This document shows, piece by piece, positions 1 to 9,485 of a stretch of 64,000 nt of DNA. This DNA comes from Oceanobacillus_B kapialis (lineage in GTDB: Bacteria > Bacillota > Bacilli > Bacillales > Amphibacillaceae), in assembly GCF_042685265.1 (NCBI RefSeq), contig NZ_JBHUMX010000035.1; one strand, 5' to 3'. The notes under the pieces were generated by a model. That model was not told where the DNA came from, did not search any database, and saw nothing but the letters and a program-made list of their open reading frames with translations. Both the position numbers and the translations under genes were made by a program. Numbering within the stretch: position 1 is the first letter of the stretch; each line of letters opens with the position of its first letter.

Positions 1-25
1 ATGAATAATATTTTAAATTATCCGT

Positions 26-34
26 ATTATACCA
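26..34 (-). promoter_or_regulatory. Extended -10 promoter after whiA
   Basis: Reading leftwards the sequence is TGGTATAAT, a perfect -10 hexamer with an extended TG. It lies 25 bp past the whiA stop and would drive the next gene outside the window (crh in B. subtilis order). No good -35 is visible. Confidence 0.4.
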
Positions 35-58
35 CGGAGGCTCACAAAAGCAAATTTC

Positions 59-1009
59 TTAACCATTGCTTAGGAGTTCTCCGCGCTTAATTTTTTCCGC
101 AAATTCATCTATTTTTTTCAGTCGGTGGTTAACACCTGATTTAGATATCTTTCCGCTACTTACTAATTCGCCAAGCTCCTTAAGGGAAACATCCTGATGC
201 TGAACACGCAGCACGGCAATCTCCCGTAATTTATCAGGTAGCTGGTCCAACCCTACTGTTCGTTCAATTAAGTTAATATTTTCTATTTGTCTGAACGCTG
301 CTCCAATGGTTTTATTCAAATTCGCAGTTTCACAATTTACGAGGCGGTTTACCGAATTACGCATATCTCTAACGATTCTTACATCTTCAAATTTGAACAA
401 TGCTTTATGCGCTCCAATAATACTTAAAAACTCCGTAATTTTCTCTGCTTCTTTCATATAAACAATGAAGCCATTTTTTCTTTCCAGCTTCCTTGCATGC
501 AGATTAAATTCATTAATGAGTTCACAAAGCGCATCATTGTGCTCTTGGTAAAAATTAAATATTTCCAAATGATAAGAAGAGGTTTCTGGATTATTAATCG
601 ATCCACCAGCAAGGAAAGCTCCACGCAAATATGACTTTTTACAGCAATCTTTTTTCATGTATGTGCTTGAAATTTTTCTATTGAATGTATGTGGCACCTT
701 CAGTATTTCCAAGTCTACAAGCAATTCTTGGACATCTTGCTTCATCCGTACAATATAGACATTATTCTTTTTCAGCTTCATTTTTTTCCGTACTAGCAAC
801 TCAACAGGCAATTCAAAGAGGGATTTAATTAACGTATAAATTCTCCTGGCAATTGCTGCATTTTCTGTTTGAACATCTAACATATATTGCTGCCGAGCTA
901 GTGAAATAGCACCGTTCATGCGAATTAAAGAAGCTAGTTCAGCCTTTTTACAGCAATCATCCACTTCGATCGCCGTAAGTTCTTTTTTAATTTCTGAAGC
1001 AAATGACAT
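59..1009 (-). CDS. whiA: WhiA, DNA-binding cell division/sporulation regulator
   Basis: WhiA-family DNA-binding protein, 316 aa, the family's usual length. The first two thirds form a degenerate LAGLIDADG homing-endonuclease-like domain (RGAFLAGGSINNP near the middle). The last 90 residues form the helix-turn-helix, with ISKSGVNHRLKKI as recognition region. In Bacillus WhiA is nucleoid-associated and influences division and chromosome segregation rather than sporulation gene activation. An AAAGGAG Shine-Dalgarno precedes the ATG by about 12 nt. It is the last gene seen of the yvcI-rapZ-yvcK-whiA operon, 57 bp after yvcK. Confidence 0.96.
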   Translation of the reverse strand: MSFASEIKKELTAIEVDDCCKKAELASLIRMNGAISLARQQYMLDVQTENAAIARRIYTLIKSLFELPVELLVRKKMKLKKNNVYIVRMKQDVQELLVDLEILKVPHTFNRKISSTYMKKDCCKKSYLRGAFLAGGSINNPETSSYHLEIFNFYQEHNDALCELINEFNLHARKLERKNGFIVYMKEAEKITEFLSIIGAHKALFKFEDVRIVRDMRNSVNRLVNCETANLNKTIGAAFRQIENINLIERTVGLDQLPDKLREIAVLRVQHQDVSLKELGELVSSGKISKSGVNHRLKKIDEFAEKIKRGELLSNG

Positions 1010-1066
1010 TGGGTACCCCCCTCTCCTTTTCCCAATCCTTTTGCTGGTTTCGTTGATATGAAATCC

Positions 1067-2029
1067 TTATCTTTCCTGCAAAATAGAATAAAGCAGCTTT
1101 GCTACTTTTACATTGTCATGACGGAGCATTTGTTGGGAATAGCTAATAATATCCCCTTCAATAATTTGTAACCCCATTTTAAGCAATCGGTCTGTATCAT
1201 AAATAACTGGTTCAGCGTTCTCTTCTGCATAGATTTCTCGTACTGACCTTACAATCGGCTCATTATGTACGACAATTGCATCCACACTATCTTCTCCGAT
1301 GTGATCGCGAATCGCTTGAACATGATTTGATGCCGTGTAGCCGGTGGTTTCCCCTTCCTGGGTCATCACATTACACACATACACAACTTTTCCTTTTGTT
1401 TTTCGAATCGCTTCATCAATTTTTGGCATAATAATGGTCGGCATAATGCTTGTATACAAACTGCCAGGTGCGATTACGACCAAATCTGCATTCTCAATTG
1501 CTCGAACAGCATTTGGAAGAGGTTCAACAGGTTGTGGACTTAGAAAGACCTGATCAATTTGTTTGTTGGATAAAGGGATATTAGATTCCCCAGAAACAAT
1601 AGTGCCGTCTTTCATTTTTGCATGGAGAGACATGTTGTCATTGGAAATGGGATAAATCTTCCCTTTCACATTTAAGACCCGGGATATTTCTTTAATCCCT
1701 GTATTAAAATTACCTGTTATAGCAGTCATGGCTGCCAATAACAGGTTTCCCATTGAATGTCCTGATAACCCATTCCCTGCATTAAACCGATGTTGAAATA
1801 ATTCAATAAGCATTGGCTCAGCGTCTGAAAGTGCTGCTATTACATTTCGTATATCACCTGGTGCAGGTATAGACATTTCTGATCTTAGTCTTCCAGTGCT
1901 CCCACCATCATCTGCCACAGTTACGAGTGCCGTGAGATGAATTGGCAAGTTTTTTAGCCCTCGTAATAGGACCGGCATCCCGGTACCGCCGCCGACTACG
2001 ACGACTTTTGGTAAAGCTTGTTGTGTCAT
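1067..2029 (-). CDS. yvcK: YvcK/GlmR, UDP-sugar-binding gluconeogenesis and envelope factor
   Basis: YvcK (GlmR) family with a 2-phospho-L-lactate-transferase-like Rossmann fold. The glycine motif VVVGGGTGMPVLLRGLK is at the N terminus and ADDGGSTGRLR follows. In B. subtilis it binds UDP-GlcNAc, stimulates GlmS and is needed on gluconeogenic carbon. I chose the ATG at 2029 (320 aa, close to the 317 aa of B. subtilis) over an in-frame upstream start at 2053, because AAAGGGA sits about 10 nt before it and the rapZ stop is one base upstream. That arrangement indicates translational coupling in the rapZ-yvcK-whiA operon. Confidence 0.95.
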   Translation of the reverse strand: MTQQALPKVVVVGGGTGMPVLLRGLKNLPIHLTALVTVADDGGSTGRLRSEMSIPAPGDIRNVIAALSDAEPMLIELFQHRFNAGNGLSGHSMGNLLLAAMTAITGNFNTGIKEISRVLNVKGKIYPISNDNMSLHAKMKDGTIVSGESNIPLSNKQIDQVFLSPQPVEPLPNAVRAIENADLVVIAPGSLYTSIMPTIIMPKIDEAIRKTKGKVVYVCNVMTQEGETTGYTASNHVQAIRDHIGEDSVDAIVVHNEPIVRSVREIYAEENAEPVIYDTDRLLKMGLQIIEGDIISYSQQMLRHDNVKVAKLLYSILQER

Positions 2030-2030
2030 A

Positions 2031-2918
2031 TTACTGTCCCTTTCTTTTATCAATATCCCTATGCGTCACATGTGTTATATAGTTAGACGACAGCTCTTTA
2101 GCAAAATACTCAGAAAGGGCTACAGAACGATGCTGACCGCCTGTACAGCCAATAGCGACAACAAGCTGTGATTTACCCTCTTTTTTATACTGTGGCAGCA
2201 TAAATTGCAAAAGATCTAGCACCTTTTCATTAAATATCTGCGTATCAGACCATTTGAACACATAGCCAGCAACATCCTTGTTCAGTCCGGTTAGTGGCTG
2301 CAATGTCGGGACATAATGGGGATTTGGAAGAAAACGCACATCAAAAACGAGGTCTGCATCGATTGGCAACCCATACTTAAATCCAAATGATACCATATGC
2401 ACAGAAAAGATCTCTTGCTTATCTTCTGTATATTTTTGAACAATTTTCTCACGTAGTTCCTTAGGTTTTAAGGCAGTTGTATCAATAATCCGCTGTGCTC
2501 TTCCACGTAATTGCTCCAAGATTTCACGTTCCTGGCGAATTCCATTTAGTGGGAGTCCTCCTACATCTAATGGATGCGATCTTCTTGTCTCTTTATATCT
2601 GCTGACTAATTTCTCATCTTTTGCATCGAGAAAAAGAATATGTTCTTCTAGCCAATCTTCTTTACCTAGTACATCCAACGCCTCAAAAAGGGAGTCAAAA
2701 AACTCTCTTCCTCTTAAGTCCATCACGAGTGCTACTTTTCGAATATTATTCCTTGAATCTCTCATTAATTCTAGGAACTTAGGCAATAAAGCTGGCGGTA
2801 GATTGTCCACACAGTAATACCCTAAATCTTCAAAGCTTTGTATCGCTACAGTTTTTCCTGCGCCAGACATACCTGTAATAATCACGAGTGAAGTCTCTGT
2901 ATGATTACTGCTTTCCAT
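2031..2918 (-). CDS. rapZ: RapZ/YvcJ, P-loop nucleotide-binding RNase adapter family protein
   Basis: The N-terminal Walker A motif is GMSGAGKT, and the C-terminal conserved block is IAIGCTGGQHRSV-like (here VAIGCTGGQHRSV). These are diagnostic of the RapZ/YvcJ family, about 295 aa. In E. coli RapZ guides RNase E to a small RNA controlling glmS. In Bacillus the protein affects competence and its RNA role is unproven. GGAGGGG lies 9 nt before the ATG at 2918 but only 3 nt before an in-frame ATG at 2924, so 2918 is preferred (295 aa). It sits between yvcI (30 bp) and yvcK (1 bp). Confidence 0.95.
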   Translation of the reverse strand: MESSNHTETSLVIITGMSGAGKTVAIQSFEDLGYYCVDNLPPALLPKFLELMRDSRNNIRKVALVMDLRGREFFDSLFEALDVLGKEDWLEEHILFLDAKDEKLVSRYKETRRSHPLDVGGLPLNGIRQEREILEQLRGRAQRIIDTTALKPKELREKIVQKYTEDKQEIFSVHMVSFGFKYGLPIDADLVFDVRFLPNPHYVPTLQPLTGLNKDVAGYVFKWSDTQIFNEKVLDLLQFMLPQYKKEGKSQLVVAIGCTGGQHRSVALSEYFAKELSSNYITHVTHRDIDKRKGQ

Positions 2919-2948
2919 TTGCATTCCCCTCCATTCAGAATCAGACCC

Positions 2949-3410
2949 TTAGGATGGATCCAAACGGGCGTCAAGAAGTTGATAATTTTCCGTATATGAA
3001 AACGAGCCATACAAAATCCCTTTGCTATGCCCTATAATATGCCGGAAAATTTCCCTGTCTCCCTCTGCCATTGGCAGGTTTTCAATATTTTTTAGCGGAA
3101 CCCATTCCAATTCACCCTCTGGGCTTTCGTCAGTAAGTTTCCCCGTATATGCATATGCGATAAAGGTAAACATCATCCATTCCTGAATAAACGTATCATC
3201 CGTATCGACTTGAAAAGTAAACACTCCAGCAAGTTCAGGGTTTTGCACCCGAAGATTTGTCTCTTCGAAAAACTCCCTTGTAGCTGCTTCTTTAATTGTT
3301 TCTCCAGGTTCCATTTTCCCACCAGGCATTGCATACCAGCCACGCCTTGGCTTTTTTATAAATAAAATGTGATCATTCTCAATAACAATACAATTCGTTA
3401 CACGTTGCAT
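2949..3410 (-). CDS. yvcI: Nudix hydrolase YvcI
   Basis: A 153-aa Nudix pyrophosphohydrolase resembling B. subtilis YvcI (8-oxo-dGTP diphosphatase type by family; substrate unproven). The Nudix box begins at GGKMEPGE and continues REFFEETNL. The catalytic REx2EE core is intact, but the box glycine after EET is asparagine. It is the first gene of the yvcI-rapZ-yvcK-whiA operon, with AGAGG about 10 nt before the ATG and a sigma-A-type promoter 80 bp upstream. Confidence 0.9.
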   Translation of the reverse strand: MQRVTNCIVIENDHILFIKKPRRGWYAMPGGKMEPGETIKEAATREFFEETNLRVQNPELAGVFTFQVDTDDTFIQEWMMFTFIAYAYTGKLTDESPEGELEWVPLKNIENLPMAEGDREIFRHIIGHSKGILYGSFSYTENYQLLDARLDPS

Positions 3411-3492
3411 GCTCTATTCGCCTCTTTCCGTATCTCTTAAGAGGATGTGATTAGTAATTATCTTCTATAATTTTTAAAAACAGACTACTCCT

Positions 3493-3522
3493 ATTATACA
3501 ATGAATAAAATCAATCCAACAA
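3493..3522 (-). promoter_or_regulatory. Sigma-A-type promoter of yvcI-rapZ-yvcK-whiA
   Basis: Minus strand: TTGTTG, an 18-bp spacer, then a perfect TATAAT at 3498-3493. The start site would lie about 75 bp before the yvcI ATG. Confidence 0.55.
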
Positions 3523-3690
3523 GGTTTAGGTTTTTCCAAATCTCTTGTTATACTACTGGTAATTATGACAGTATTCGACTATGTAAATATGTAGGCGTAG
3601 AGTATCACGGGGCATCCTAATTTCATATATGAAATGATTTGAGTTATGTATATTAGAAACCGGTAACTGCACACCGCTTTGTCCCAGCAT

Positions 3691-3726
3691 GCAAAAAAAA
3701 AGGCACAGGTGCTATTGCACCTGTGC
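3691..3726 (-). terminator. Rho-independent terminator of trxB
   Basis: A perfect 10-bp stem GCACAGGTGC/GCACCTGTGC with a 4-nt loop is followed on the minus strand by nine T residues, about 125 bp after the trxB stop. Confidence 0.92.
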
Positions 3727-3851
3727 AAGAAACTAATCTATCTATTAAAAGGGGGTCAATTAGTTATTTATAGTGTACCCCATTTTTATTTCGTGCGTGT
3801 TACAACAGCGTTAAAAAGCAATTACTTCTTAGTAAAGACAACTTCACAATT

Positions 3852-4805
3852 CTAAGATTGCGCTGTTTTCACGGATTCTTGCAGGTCTTCCACATACTTA
3901 ATAGCAGCTTCGGCAGCCACACTTCCGTCGCCAGTTGCTGTCACAATTTGTCGAAGTGTTTTCTCACGGATATCTCCAGCAGCAAAAACGCCAGGCACAT
4001 TTGTTTCCATATGCTCATTTGTTGGAATATATCCTTCTTCATTTGTAATACCAAGTGATCTAAATGGTTCGCTTAATGGCACCATGCCAATATAAATGAA
4101 AACTCCATCAATGTCTTTTTCTTTCAATTCTCCTGTAACGGTGTCTTTTAAGCCGACACTTCCTACTTTACCGTCTTTATCATTAATGTTTTCGACAACA
4201 GTGTTCCAGATGAAATCGATTTTATCATTATCAAAAGCACGTTCTTGAAGGATTTTTTGCGCACGTAACTTATCACGGCGATGCACTACGGTTACCTTAT
4301 CGGCAAAGCGTGTTAAATAAATGCCCTCTTCTACTGCAGAGTCTCCACCACCGATGACGATAAGGTTCTTCTCCTTAAAGAAAGCACCATCACAGACTGC
4401 ACAATAGGATACACCTCGGCCACCTAACTCTTCTTCTCCAGGAATACCGAGCTTTTTGTATTGGGCACCTGTTGTAATAATAAGGGATCTAGTATTGTAT
4501 TCCTTTTTCCCAGCTACAACGGTTTTATAGTCACCATGGTCAATAACTTCTTTAATATCACCATAGGCGTATTCTGCACCAAATTTTTTCGCATGATCGA
4601 ACATTTTATTGGATAAATCCGGTCCTAAAATATGGTCATATCCAGGATAGTTTTCCACATCTTCTGTGTTCGCCATTTGTCCACCCGGAATTCCGCGCTC
4701 AATCATAAGTGTGTCTAAATTTGCACGAGATGCATAAACTGCTGCAGTCATTCCTGCAGGTCCAGCACCTGCGATAATTACATCATACATACGTTCTTCG
4801 GACAT
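3852..4805 (-). CDS. trxB: Thioredoxin-disulfide reductase TrxB
   Basis: FAD-dependent, NADPH-using reductase of thioredoxin, cytosolic, 317 aa. The FAD-binding GAGPAGMTAAVY is at residues 13-24, the redox-active CAVC at 135-138 and the NADPH motif GGGDSAVEEG follows. The C-terminal FAD motif GVFAAGD is present. AAGGGGCG precedes the ATG at a normal distance. Order yvcD-trxB-yvcI matches B. subtilis; a strong terminator separates trxB from yvcI. Confidence 0.97.
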   Translation of the reverse strand: MSEERMYDVIIAGAGPAGMTAAVYASRANLDTLMIERGIPGGQMANTEDVENYPGYDHILGPDLSNKMFDHAKKFGAEYAYGDIKEVIDHGDYKTVVAGKKEYNTRSLIITTGAQYKKLGIPGEEELGGRGVSYCAVCDGAFFKEKNLIVIGGGDSAVEEGIYLTRFADKVTVVHRRDKLRAQKILQERAFDNDKIDFIWNTVVENINDKDGKVGSVGLKDTVTGELKEKDIDGVFIYIGMVPLSEPFRSLGITNEEGYIPTNEHMETNVPGVFAAGDIREKTLRQIVTATGDGSVAAEAAIKYVEDLQESVKTAQS

Positions 4806-4882
4806 ATATATCGCCCCTTTTTCTTCTATTCATTAGCCATATCTAGCTTATAAGACAAAACAATATTCGTCTAATATAATGC

Positions 4883-5878
4883 TCAATCCCAAGGAGCCGT
4901 TTCCTTGGCTAGCTTGGGATATTTTTTCACTCCTTCTTGCCATAGCGAGCGTGCAAGATTCTCTTTCCCGATCTGAAAGGCAGCTACACTATACCATCGA
5001 AAATAGGATGGGTGCCCTTTTAGCTTTGGTTTAGAAAGTAACTGGAATCGCTGATATGCTTCCATAAATCGATTCGTGCGTGCTAATGTGACAGCCACAC
5101 GAAGCTTTTGTTGTTCATGGATTGGATATACATTTAGTAATGCCTGAATATGCATTTCATATTCCGAATAACTTCCTTGCTGAAAATAAAATAAAGCAAG
5201 GTTCACATGACTGTACAAGGAAGTAGGTTCTGTAGCAAGATGATCTTTTTCCATCTGAATCGCTTCATCTTCCTTGCCTGAGAAGAAGAGTGCTTGGGTA
5301 TAATCATGCTTTGCCAGTTTATGTTCTGGAAAAAGCGTCATCATTTCCTCAATTAATGGAATGGCTTTTTCCCATTCCATACTCTCCATATGATAAAAAA
5401 CGGTTTCCTGATAAATGAGAAGCTCATCCTCATCCTCTAAATCCCAGTCCTCGTCCTCATCCTCATCTATATCAATTAGCTCCAGCAGTGTCGTTGCTTC
5501 TTCACTCAAATCCCCATTCGGCTCCTGCTCTAAATATGCCAATGCAAATTTCTTGGCATCCTGCAGCAGTCCTAAATGAGCGTAATTGTTTGCAAGCAAA
5601 TAATAACAATCCACATAATCGGAAGATTGCAAGACTCTATTCAATAACTGATTCGCAGCGTGAAATGCGCCTATTTCTGTATATATTACCGACATTTGAC
5701 AAAGATACAATGGTTCTTCCGGCTTTGCCTCTGTCGCTTTTTTCATCCACTTTAAAGCGATATCGAACTTTCTTTTTTGAAAAGCTTCTATGCCTTTTGT
5801 GAAATAAAAATCACCTTCAGGAATAAAAGGGATAACATTGTTTTCCTGTTCTTTCCTATCATCTCTCACATGTTGCAT
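4883..5878 (-). CDS. yvcD: TPR-repeat protein, YvcD-like
   Basis: A 331-aa tetratricopeptide-repeat protein in the position of B. subtilis yvcD, upstream of trxB. Repeats near the N terminus (FQKRKFDIALKWMKKATEA) and in the second half have the usual A-x3-Y/F spacing. The halves are joined by a strongly acidic linker (EDEDEDWDLEDEDE). No signal peptide or catalytic motif is seen, so a cytosolic protein-protein interaction role is likely but the partner is unknown. AGGGGG precedes the ATG by about 7 nt. Confidence 0.85.
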   Translation of the reverse strand: MQHVRDDRKEQENNVIPFIPEGDFYFTKGIEAFQKRKFDIALKWMKKATEAKPEEPLYLCQMSVIYTEIGAFHAANQLLNRVLQSSDYVDCYYLLANNYAHLGLLQDAKKFALAYLEQEPNGDLSEEATTLLELIDIDEDEDEDWDLEDEDELLIYQETVFYHMESMEWEKAIPLIEEMMTLFPEHKLAKHDYTQALFFSGKEDEAIQMEKDHLATEPTSLYSHVNLALFYFQQGSYSEYEMHIQALLNVYPIHEQQKLRVAVTLARTNRFMEAYQRFQLLSKPKLKGHPSYFRWYSVAAFQIGKENLARSLWQEGVKKYPKLAKETAPWD

Positions 5879-5967
5879 GCATATCCCCCTATTTAAATTA
5901 CATACGAAAAAATTATACCATAATAATTCGTTAAATTATATAGGTGGGACAATGGTTTGGCATATAG

Positions 5968-5997
5968 AAAAGCTTCCCCCAGAAGGGAGAAGCTTTT
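5968..5997 (-). terminator. Hairpin terminator after glpD
   Basis: AAAAGCTTC/GAAGCTTTT stem with extra C-G pairs and a short loop, starting within 10 nt of the glpD stop. The T-run is better on the plus strand, so it may act in both directions. Confidence 0.6.
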
Positions 5998-6003
5998 TTG
6001 TAT

Positions 6004-7674
6004 TTAGGATTCAACTGGTACGACTGCATCGTGCAGGAGCTGGTCTAATTCTTCTACATAAGCGTTCGTTTGATCATCTGTCCAATTTAGCTCTTTAGCC
6101 ATATAACGAATCACATTGTCTTTATGATCTCTCACCCAGCCAATTTCAAAGAATAAAGCACCTGTACGACGGACAAAGAAATCAACTGGTTTATAAGCTA
6201 ATTCATATTTCATCGCATATAAGAGTTCTGCAATTACAACTGGATCGATATCTTCTGTTTTAGCTTTCTCAATATTTGTTTCGTATAGTTCCATTACTTT
6301 ATCAAAGTTAGCACCATATCGTTGAACCAGCATTAATGCAGTTTGTTCATCAAGCCCTTGCGCTGTTGCTTGACTAACTTTCCTATTTTTAAAGTCTTTA
6401 AATCCTTTCGATCCACCTACTTCTCCACCAGAAACTGGTAAGTGCTCTGTCTCGGATTTAGAGTAGAGAATTCCTTCTTCTTCTTTAAGTTGGTCAGTTA
6501 CTTTATTTACAGCGTGTTCCGCCATTTTCCGATATCCTGTTAGCTTTCCTCCAGCCATCGAAATAAGCCCTGAATCTGACACGAAAATTTCATCTTTACG
6601 CGAAATTTCACTTGGATTTTCATTATCTGCTTCTGCAATCAATGGACGTAATCCTGCCCAGCTTGATTCCACATGCTCTGCTGTTATATCAAGTGATGGG
6701 AACATATAGTTAATCGCATCGATAATATAGTCTCGATCCTTAACAGTCATTTTTGGATTAGCAATGTCCCCTTTATAGGTCGTATCCGTAGTCCCTACAT
6801 AGGCCACGTTGTCACGCGGAATGGCGAATACCATTCTTCCATCTGGTGTGTCAAAGTAAATCGCTTGCTGAAGTGGGAAAACTTCTTTACGGAAAACAAG
6901 GTGGACCCCTTTTGTTAAATGAAGGGCCTTCCCTTTTTTAGAGCCATCTATTTCTCTTAATTCATCGACCCAAGGGCCACCCGCATTAATCACTTTTTTG
7001 GCATACACTTTATGCTTTTCACCGGTTATGGTGTCCTCCATAATCGCACCAACAATTTTATTCTGGTCGTTATATATAAAATCAATAACTTTTGTATAAT
7101 TAATCGCATGTACACCTTTTTGTACAGCCTTTTTCAATACTTCAATTGTTAAACGAGCGTCATCAGTTTTGTATTCTACGTAGAATCCTGCGCCTCTTAA
7201 CTGGTCTCGTTTAATAAGTGGTTCTCTTTGCAGCGCCTCGTCTGGTTTGAACATGGTACGGCGTTCATTCTTTTTCACACCTGCAAGAAAGTCGTATACA
7301 CGAAGACCTATATTTGTAGTGAGTGGGCCGAATGTACCTCCCTTATGGAATGGTAACATCATCCATTCTGGTGTCGTCACATGTGGTCCATTTTCGTATA
7401 CTATGGCGCGTTCTTTTCCTACCTCGGCAACCATCTTCACTTCAAATTGTTTCAGGTAACGTAAGCCACCATGAACAAGTTTTGTAGAACGACTTGACGT
7501 TCCTGCTGCAAAATCCTGCATTTCTACCAGCCCTGTTTTCAAACCTCGCGTTACCGCGTCAAGGGAAATCCCAGCACCGGTAATTCCACCTCCGATAACA
7601 AGTAAGTCTAATTGTTCCTCTTTTAAATGATCAAAAGTAAGATTTCGTTCATAACTAGAAAAAGTAGTAGTCAT
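6004..7674 (-). CDS. glpD: Aerobic glycerol-3-phosphate dehydrogenase GlpD
   Basis: FAD-dependent oxidation of glycerol-3-phosphate to dihydroxyacetone phosphate, passing electrons to menaquinone at the membrane. 556 aa, against 555 in B. subtilis. The FAD-binding motif LLVIGGGITGAGISLDA is near the N terminus, then GTSSRSTKLVHGGLRY; the C-terminal DAO_C domain is complete. GGGAGGG precedes the ATG by about 9 nt. Its leader (7675-7994) has its own promoter and a strong terminator hairpin, the layout expected for GlpP antitermination. It lies downstream of glpFK. Confidence 0.97.
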   Translation of the reverse strand: MTTTFSSYERNLTFDHLKEEQLDLLVIGGGITGAGISLDAVTRGLKTGLVEMQDFAAGTSSRSTKLVHGGLRYLKQFEVKMVAEVGKERAIVYENGPHVTTPEWMMLPFHKGGTFGPLTTNIGLRVYDFLAGVKKNERRTMFKPDEALQREPLIKRDQLRGAGFYVEYKTDDARLTIEVLKKAVQKGVHAINYTKVIDFIYNDQNKIVGAIMEDTITGEKHKVYAKKVINAGGPWVDELREIDGSKKGKALHLTKGVHLVFRKEVFPLQQAIYFDTPDGRMVFAIPRDNVAYVGTTDTTYKGDIANPKMTVKDRDYIIDAINYMFPSLDITAEHVESSWAGLRPLIAEADNENPSEISRKDEIFVSDSGLISMAGGKLTGYRKMAEHAVNKVTDQLKEEEGILYSKSETEHLPVSGGEVGGSKGFKDFKNRKVSQATAQGLDEQTALMLVQRYGANFDKVMELYETNIEKAKTEDIDPVVIAELLYAMKYELAYKPVDFFVRRTGALFFEIGWVRDHKDNVIRYMAKELNWTDDQTNAYVEELDQLLHDAVVPVES

Positions 7675-7772
7675 ATCTAAAGCCCTCCCAGATTAGTACC
7701 AATGTCTATACATATAAATACCCTGTTTCCGATATTCTAATGTATGTTCGAACAGAAAAATCGCTCTTCAGG

Positions 7773-7829
7773 AAAACAAAAAACCGCAAAGCACACTAAC
7801 CAAAATACGATTAGCGTGTTCGCGGTTTC
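7773..7829 (-). terminator. Leader terminator of glpD, likely GlpP-controlled
   Basis: The RNA forms an imperfect stem: AAACCGCGAACACGCTAA pairs with TTAGTGTGCTTTGCGGTTT, followed by a T-rich tract. It lies between the glpD promoter and start codon. In B. subtilis GlpP with glycerol-3-phosphate prevents termination at the same place; that role here is inferred from position and from glpP in the window. Confidence 0.85.
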
Positions 7830-7864
7830 TCCATTTCTCCGTCCGAGATTATTAACTTGACTTT

Positions 7865-7873
7865 AGTATACCA
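7865..7873 (-). promoter_or_regulatory. Extended -10 promoter of glpD
   Basis: Minus strand TGGTATACT (extended TG plus TATACT) upstream of the leader terminator. No convincing -35, as expected of extended -10 promoters. Confidence 0.5.
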
Positions 7874-7994
7874 TAACTATGAGGAGAAGTATAGAAAAGT
7901 GTTAAAAATCCGCCTCACCTAAAAAAACCTGGATAAACCGCCATTGCTCTCTTGCTGTTTTAATTCACCGGGTATAATGGACAGAAATCGCATC

Positions 7995-9485
7995 TTATTT
8001 AAATGCTTGTGCTGCTTTGACTGCCTTCTTCCATCCATCGTATAGCTGCGTTCTTTTCTCTTCATCAATATCAGATTCAAATTTTTCATCAAGCTGCCAC
8101 TGCTCTGAAATTTCCTCTTTGCTTTCCCAGAAGCCAACAGCGAGTCCTGCTAAGTAGGCTGCCCCAAGTGCAGTTGTTTCATTAATGGTTGGACGTTCTA
8201 CTTGGAGCCCTAGAATATCGCTCTGGAACTGTACAAGGAAGTCATTTTTAACAGCGCCACCATCAACTCGTAACGTTTTAACGTCTATTCCTGAATCCTC
8301 TTTCATTACGTCTAAGACATCACGGGTTTGATATGTCAGGGATTCTAAGGTTGCACGCACGAGATGTTCTCTTTTCGTTCCACGTGTTAAGCCAAACACT
8401 GCTCCTCTTACGTCACTGTCCCAATATGGTGTTCCTAAACCAACAAACGCAGGTACGACATATACGCCTTCCGTATTCTCAACTCTTTTTGCAAGTGACT
8501 CTGTTTCTTTTGCATCTTTAATTATTTCTAGTCCGTCACGCAACCATTGAATCGCTGATCCAGAGACGAAGATACTACCCTCCAGTGCATACTCTACCTT
8601 TCCATCTATCCCCCATGCCAACGTGGTTAAAAGGCCATTTTTTGACTGGACACCTTCCTCACCAGTATTCATGAGCATAAAGCCACCGGTTCCATAAGTA
8701 TTTTTAGCCATTCCTTTTTCAAAGCAAGCTTGTCCAAATAGTGCAGCATGTTGGTCACCAGCAATCCCTGCAATCGGAATCTCATGTCCAAAAAAGTGAT
8801 AGTTCACCGTCTTACCATATACTTCAGAGGACTGTTTAACTTCTGGCAACATGGATTCTGGAACACCGAGAATTTCTAAAAGTTCTTCATCCCACTTCAA
8901 GTCGTATATATTATACATTAACGTCCTGGAGGCATTGGAATAATCCGTAATATGTTGTTCGCCACCAGTTAGTTTGTAAACAAGCCACGTATCAATCGTA
9001 CCAAACATTAAATCACCATTGTCTGCCTTCTCTCTAGCTCCGTCCACATTATCTAATATCCATTTCACTTTCGTTCCAGCAAAATATGGATCAATAAGTA
9101 GACCCGTTTTCTCCCTGAACGTATCACTATAGCCTTCTTCTCTAAGTTCCTTGCAAATATCAGCTGTTTGCCGTGATTGCCAAACGATCGCTTTATAGAT
9201 GGGTTTTCCTGTATGACGATCCCAAATCACGGTTGTTTCCCGCTGGTTGGTGATACCTATCCCCTCAATGTCACCAGGCTCCACATCACTTTTTCGCATT
9301 GCTTCCGAGATACTGGATAACATGGAGGTCCAAATTTCATTTGCGTCATGCTCGACCCAGCCTGGTTTATTAAAATGTTGTTCAAATTCCCGTTGACCTG
9401 TTTCGACCACTTTTCCTTTCTGATCAAAAATAACTGCTTTTGAACTAGTTGTCCCCTGATCGAGTGCTAGAATATATTTTCCCAT
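7995..9485 (-). CDS. glpK: Glycerol kinase GlpK
   Basis: ATP-dependent phosphorylation of glycerol to sn-glycerol-3-phosphate; FGGY family, 496 aa as in B. subtilis. The N-terminal phosphate loop is LALDQGTTSSKAV. The FGGY signature region is present in the C-terminal half (ALGAAYLAGLAVG). His230 in NYHFFGHE matches the residue that phospho-HPr (PtsI/PtsH) phosphorylates in Gram-positive enzymes, so PTS control is expected. The ATG shares a base with the glpF stop (TAATG), indicating coupling. Confidence 0.97.
   Translation of the reverse strand: MGKYILALDQGTTSSKAVIFDQKGKVVETGQREFEQHFNKPGWVEHDANEIWTSMLSSISEAMRKSDVEPGDIEGIGITNQRETTVIWDRHTGKPIYKAIVWQSRQTADICKELREEGYSDTFREKTGLLIDPYFAGTKVKWILDNVDGAREKADNGDLMFGTIDTWLVYKLTGGEQHITDYSNASRTLMYNIYDLKWDEELLEILGVPESMLPEVKQSSEVYGKTVNYHFFGHEIPIAGIAGDQHAALFGQACFEKGMAKNTYGTGGFMLMNTGEEGVQSKNGLLTTLAWGIDGKVEYALEGSIFVSGSAIQWLRDGLEIIKDAKETESLAKRVENTEGVYVVPAFVGLGTPYWDSDVRGAVFGLTRGTKREHLVRATLESLTYQTRDVLDVMKEDSGIDVKTLRVDGGAVKNDFLVQFQSDILGLQVERPTINETTALGAAYLAGLAVGFWESKEEISEQWQLDEKFESDIDEEKRTQLYDGWKKAVKAAQAFK

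Larger units (their letters stand above)
3411..3851. other. Intergenic region between yvcI and trxB
   Basis: This 441-bp gap holds the yvcI operon promoter (3493-3522) and the trxB terminator (3691-3726). The AT-rich rest shows no open frame with a ribosome binding site. Confidence 0.7.
7675..7994 (-). other. glpD leader region
   Basis: This 320-bp gap between glpK and glpD holds an extended -10 promoter (7865-7873), the leader terminator (7773-7829) and the glpD ribosome binding site. No small gene was recognised. Confidence 0.7.
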